From positions 1-64,000 of the forward strand of contig DATMGD010000034.1 of NCBI GenBank assembly GCA_035555855.1: a stretch of 64,000 nt of DNA, written 5' to 3'. Shown here in pieces: positions 61,090 to 64,000 of this stretch. The notes under the pieces are model-generated. The model did not search any database. It worked only from the letters and a program-made list of their open reading frames with translations, and had not been told where the DNA came from. The DNA is from Palsa-892 sp035555855. Lineage in GTDB: Bacteria; Pseudomonadota; Alphaproteobacteria; Rhizobiales; Xanthobacteraceae. Position 1 is the first letter of the stretch; each line of letters starts with the position of its first letter. A program made the position numbers and the translations under genes.

Positions 61090-61737
61090 TCACCACCAAA
61101 GGTTCACGCCTATGCGCGCGATGAAAGCCGTGTTGTCGAAACGGGCAACGTAACCGGAATTATTGATCGTCTTGTCGCCGAGATCGACGTAGAGCACTTC
61201 GATCTTCGTGGACCAGCTCGGATTAAACCGATGCTCGATGCCGCCGCCCAGCGTCCAGCCCCAGCGGGTCTGATGCATGGAAATTTCGAGGTCAGGCAGA
61301 TCGTTCCGGACGCCGCCGGCAGCGAGACCGCCGGTGATATAAAGAAGCGTAGGCGGAGCGATCGTCACACCCCAGCGGCCGCGGAATGTCGCGAGCCAGC
61401 CCAGCTTGGAGTGAAAGGTAGACTCATTGCCGCCGTTATCCGTAAACCCCGTCGTTCCTGAAGCATTCGCCCAGTTCAGATCGAACTCGAGGCCATAGAC
61501 GAAATTGTTGAATTGCCAGTTGTGGCCGATCTGCCCGCCAAAGGTGAAACTGGCGGGATTAACATTCGCTGAAAACGCGTCTGCAAAGATCCCCGACGCA
61601 TCCGCGTCGTGCCAAATCGCGCCGAGGTTGAAACCCGCATACGGGCCCTGCCACATCATCGGCTCTACTGCGGAAGCCGCGCTCGTCAGCGCCAGCGAAG
61701 ACGCTGCTACAAGAAAACCGAGTTTTGTTTTCTTCAT
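61090..61737 (-). CDS. Outer membrane beta-barrel protein (Omp25/RopB-like)
   Basis: 215 residues with a signal peptide (MKKTKLGFLVAASSLALTSA, cleavage near ASA-VEPM). One 8-strand barrel: YAGFNLGAIWHD, FVYGLEFDLNWANAS, LGWLATFRGRWGV, WGWTLGGGIEHRF, ending FIARIGVNLWW with the aromatic C-terminus needed for Bam insertion. Only distantly like the two-barrel protein next to it. The 184 bases upstream show no gene. Confidence 0.9.
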   Translation of the reverse strand: MKKTKLGFLVAASSLALTSAASAVEPMMWQGPYAGFNLGAIWHDADASGIFADAFSANVNPASFTFGGQIGHNWQFNNFVYGLEFDLNWANASGTTGFTDNGGNESTFHSKLGWLATFRGRWGVTIAPPTLLYITGGLAAGGVRNDLPDLEISMHQTRWGWTLGGGIEHRFNPSWSTKIEVLYVDLGDKTINNSGYVARFDNTAFIARIGVNLWW

Positions 61738-61921
61738 CGGAAGACCCCAGCCCTGATCTCTTCCAAGAAAAGATTATCAGCGGTCAGAACCGGCAATCAA
61801 TCTTCGATAAAGGCATCCGCACATCCTTACGGTGCCGCCCTACCCATGCGGGGAAAGAGATAGGTATTTAGGTCTGGATTTGCCGGCCATGCCTACAATT
61901 TAGTCAGTCTGTTTTTGCCGC

Positions 61922-63361
61922 TCAGGATTTAGCGAATTCCATCAAGCGCCGGCGATCGATCTTGCCTGTCGGCGTCATAGGAACTTTATCCGTGAGCCGG
62001 AAATGAGCAGGGATGAATTTGGCAGGCAAGGCGCGTTTGCAATGTGAAAGCAGCGCCTCCTCATTGAAAGAGTCGGACACGACCGCGACACAGATTTCCT
62101 CGATGCCGAGTGCATTCACGACGCTGAAGGCCGCAGCCTGCGATATTCCCGGAAAAGAAGCGATAGCCTGCTCGATCCGCTCGGGGCTGACTTTCTCGCC
62201 GCCGAGATTGAGAACGGATTTTTCCCGCCCCGATATGATCAGCAGGCCGTCGGGAGTGAGCTTGCCGATATCGCCCGGATAAAAAGCGCCGTCGCGAAAC
62301 GCCTGCTCCGATCCGGGCGGATTTCCCATATAGCCGCCGACGTTCAGCGTGCTGCGAATCCGGATAAGCCCCTCTTTCCCCCGAGCTTGTATATTTCCGC
62401 CAGCGTCCACGATTTCGATCACGGCGCTCGGCGCCGCATAGCCGACGGCACCGGGGACATGAGCAATGGCGTGAGCCGGAGCCACTGCCGTCATTGTCGT
62501 TTCCGTCGATCCGTAGGTGCTGATCAAGGTCGAGCATAAACGAGCGCGAACGCGCTCCGACAATGTCGCGGACAAGAAGCTGCCGGTTGAAACGATGACT
62601 TCAAGATTTGAAGGGAAGCCCGGCGCCTGTTCATAAAGGGCGACGAACTCCGCGAGTGCCGCGGGCGGCCCGATCATGCACTGAATTTTATAGAGATCGA
62701 GCGCCTGAAAGGTTTCGGCGGCAACACTTCCCCGGAAGAAAACCGTACCGCCCCGCTGCAAGATACCGAGCCATGACACGAGGCCAATCGAGGTTGAAAG
62801 GCCCGGATCGACGAAAACGCGCGAGCAGTGAGATGCCTTGGCGCCAAAAACCCAAGTGTAGTGAAATACTCTTTGGGCGATCAGTGCATGACTGAAGCCG
62901 ACCGCCTTTGGCTCTCCGGTCGTGCCCGAAGTCAGAACGATGTGAGCAAGATCTTCATCGCTTTCCGGCGCACTCGCCTCGAAAGGGGTGCCGTCGCCCT
63001 CGGCCCAGCTCGCATCCGCAATAATGAGCCGCGGCGCATTGTCGAACCGATAGGCCTTGGTGCTGATGACGGCGGCGATGTTCAGCTCTTTCGGCAAACG
63101 GAAATCGCGCACGGAAAAGGCCGCGGCGCCCAGCCGGTTCAGCGCGAGAATGAATGCCGCGTGCAGGATTTTGTCTTCGATGAAAAGCGCGACGATATCG
63201 CCGCGCCGGATCCCCTGCGCCTGCGCCTTCCGCGCGATGTTATGAATGAAATGCTCGAGCCGCCCGTAGCTGATGAGCGGAAACATGCCGCCAGGCGCGC
63301 ACATCGCCGTAACGGCGGGCTGCAACCGGCACTGGAAAAGAACGAGATCGGAGAAAATCAT
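61922..63361 (-). CDS. Class I adenylate-forming enzyme (acyl-CoA/acyl-ACP ligase type)
   Basis: 479 residues. The AMP-binding motifs are complete: TSGTTGEPK (144-152), YGSTETT, GDIGKLTPDG, REKSVLNLGGEKVSP, and the catalytic lysine in PTGKIDRRRL near the end. It activates a carboxylic acid to the adenylate and transfers it to CoA or a carrier protein. The family is broad and the acid cannot be read from the sequence. The short N-terminal domain starts directly with a substrate-pocket region, shorter than in fatty acyl-CoA ligases. No carrier, thioesterase or biosynthetic partner lies beside it. Confidence 0.87.
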   Translation of the reverse strand: MIFSDLVLFQCRLQPAVTAMCAPGGMFPLISYGRLEHFIHNIARKAQAQGIRRGDIVALFIEDKILHAAFILALNRLGAAAFSVRDFRLPKELNIAAVISTKAYRFDNAPRLIIADASWAEGDGTPFEASAPESDEDLAHIVLTSGTTGEPKAVGFSHALIAQRVFHYTWVFGAKASHCSRVFVDPGLSTSIGLVSWLGILQRGGTVFFRGSVAAETFQALDLYKIQCMIGPPAALAEFVALYEQAPGFPSNLEVIVSTGSFLSATLSERVRARLCSTLISTYGSTETTMTAVAPAHAIAHVPGAVGYAAPSAVIEIVDAGGNIQARGKEGLIRIRSTLNVGGYMGNPPGSEQAFRDGAFYPGDIGKLTPDGLLIISGREKSVLNLGGEKVSPERIEQAIASFPGISQAAAFSVVNALGIEEICVAVVSDSFNEEALLSHCKRALPAKFIPAHFRLTDKVPMTPTGKIDRRRLMEFAKS

Positions 63362-63525
63362 TGGCTGCTACTCTTCCCGGCCCGCGCCCGATCCGGTCAG
63401 AAGGGCAATTCGCTGATGAAATCGCGCATGAAAGTATGCAGGAATGCCGGTCGAAAGAAAGATCGGCTTTTTCGGCGGTCAAACCCGATTCTCAGCCCGG
63501 CATGGCTGTGCTAGGAAAATCGCAC

Positions 63526-63602
<77 letters not shown>

Positions 63603-63629
63603 CTACCGTAATAATCGCGGCGTAGCGCC

Positions 63630-64000
63630 TCAACCCAGCGATTGCTGCAAGATTTCACACTGTCGCAGCATTTTCTCCGACTTGAGCGCATTCACAACTT
63701 CGAAGGCGATGCGTAATTCGGCTCCCGCCCCCATCTTATCTCCCAGCTTCAATTGAAGTGCCGCGATCTGCATACGCAGCCGCGTCGCGTTCAAACGGCA
63801 GTCGATGCTCGTCCATAATTGCCGTGCAAGATGCAGATGCCGTAAGGCTTCGTTGACCTCACCACGCTCACGAGCGAGCAAAGCAGATGCTTCATTCGTA
63901 AGCGCGCGAATGGACGGCATCGGCCAGCGTTTTTCCTGACCTGCCAGTTCGTCGATCAGCGATTTGGCTTTTTCATGCTTGCCTGCATGAGCTGCGACAA
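63630..64000 (-). CDS. Helical-repeat (TPR-like) protein, N-terminus outside window
   Basis: The last about 123 residues of a larger protein whose frame stays open across the right edge. The visible part is all helical (AKSLIDELAGQEKRWP, GEVNEALRHLHLARQLW, AALQLKLGDKMGAGAELRIAF), like the tetratricopeptide tails of large adenylate-cyclase or transcription-regulator ATPases. An internal ATG at 63920 is not the likely start. The function cannot be read from this part. Confidence 0.65.
   Translation of the reverse strand, partial: VAAHAGKHEKAKSLIDELAGQEKRWPMPSIRALTNEASALLARERGEVNEALRHLHLARQLWTSIDCRLNATRLRMQIAALQLKLGDKMGAGAELRIAFEVVNALKSEKMLRQCEILQQSLG

Overview
The window reads as chromosomal DNA of a GC-rich alphaproteobacterium of the order Hyphomicrobiales (Rhizobiales), probably near the Nitrobacteraceae/Xanthobacteraceae. 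The reasons are the 16S-tRNA-Ile-tRNA-Ala-23S order, a helix-9 type intervening sequence in the 23S gene, conserved gene orders (lysC-ptsP-prfA-prmC; bolA/dnaJ-like/cobS/cobT; Suv3-like helicase-S4-fdxA-carD) and alphaproteobacterial families (DUF4167, CobS/CobT, Omp25-like barrels). The placement rests on recall of families and gene order, not on a computed tree.

Layout. 1-5.3 kb: most of an rRNA operon on the minus strand (23S cut by the left edge, tRNA-Ala, tRNA-Ile, 16S, boxA-like sites and a strong promoter). 5.4-51.4 kb: a dense core block of housekeeping genes: an M23 peptidase, clpB, a MOSC protein, DUF4167; lysC-ptsP and prfA-prmC; ubiG and a DMT exporter; a nitrilase-like hydrolase with DUF1178, comF, a methyltransferase, a Nudix hydrolase and argJ; a parvulin isomerase and secA; an L,D-transpeptidase-like lipoprotein, accA, xerD with a tiny membrane protein, aroK-aroB, a CorC-like protein, bolA, a J-domain protein, cobS-cobT, a phytase-like protein, rpmB, DUF3108; a Suv3-like helicase, an S4 protein, 7Fe ferredoxin and CarD; an M48 peptidase with a nuclease-like protein; and two glutamine-dependent amidotransferase-type genes. 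Many neighbours overlap by 3-4 bases, which points to translational coupling. 51.4-64 kb: a more accessory part with a mosaic repeat, a three-gene TRAP transporter, a large fused copper nitrite reductase, a TPR-sulfotransferase, two outer-membrane barrels (one internally duplicated), an orphan adenylate-forming enzyme, tRNA-Arg(CCT) and the end of a helical-repeat protein cut by the right edge.

Most interesting: the protein at 55813-57870 joins a membrane anchor, a c-type haem domain, an extra type-1 copper cupredoxin and a complete NirK with all expected copper ligands. Its leader carries an FNR/NnrR-like box and an exact 20-bp tandem duplication. It looks like a self-contained electron wire into a nitrite reductase with no other denitrification gene in view. 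Other points are a two-barrel outer membrane protein, an orphan NAGGN-type amidotransferase, in-frame 12-bp repeats just before secA that could encode a leader peptide, and a long dyad before the TRAP operon. No CRISPR array, transposase, integrase or prophage gene was seen.
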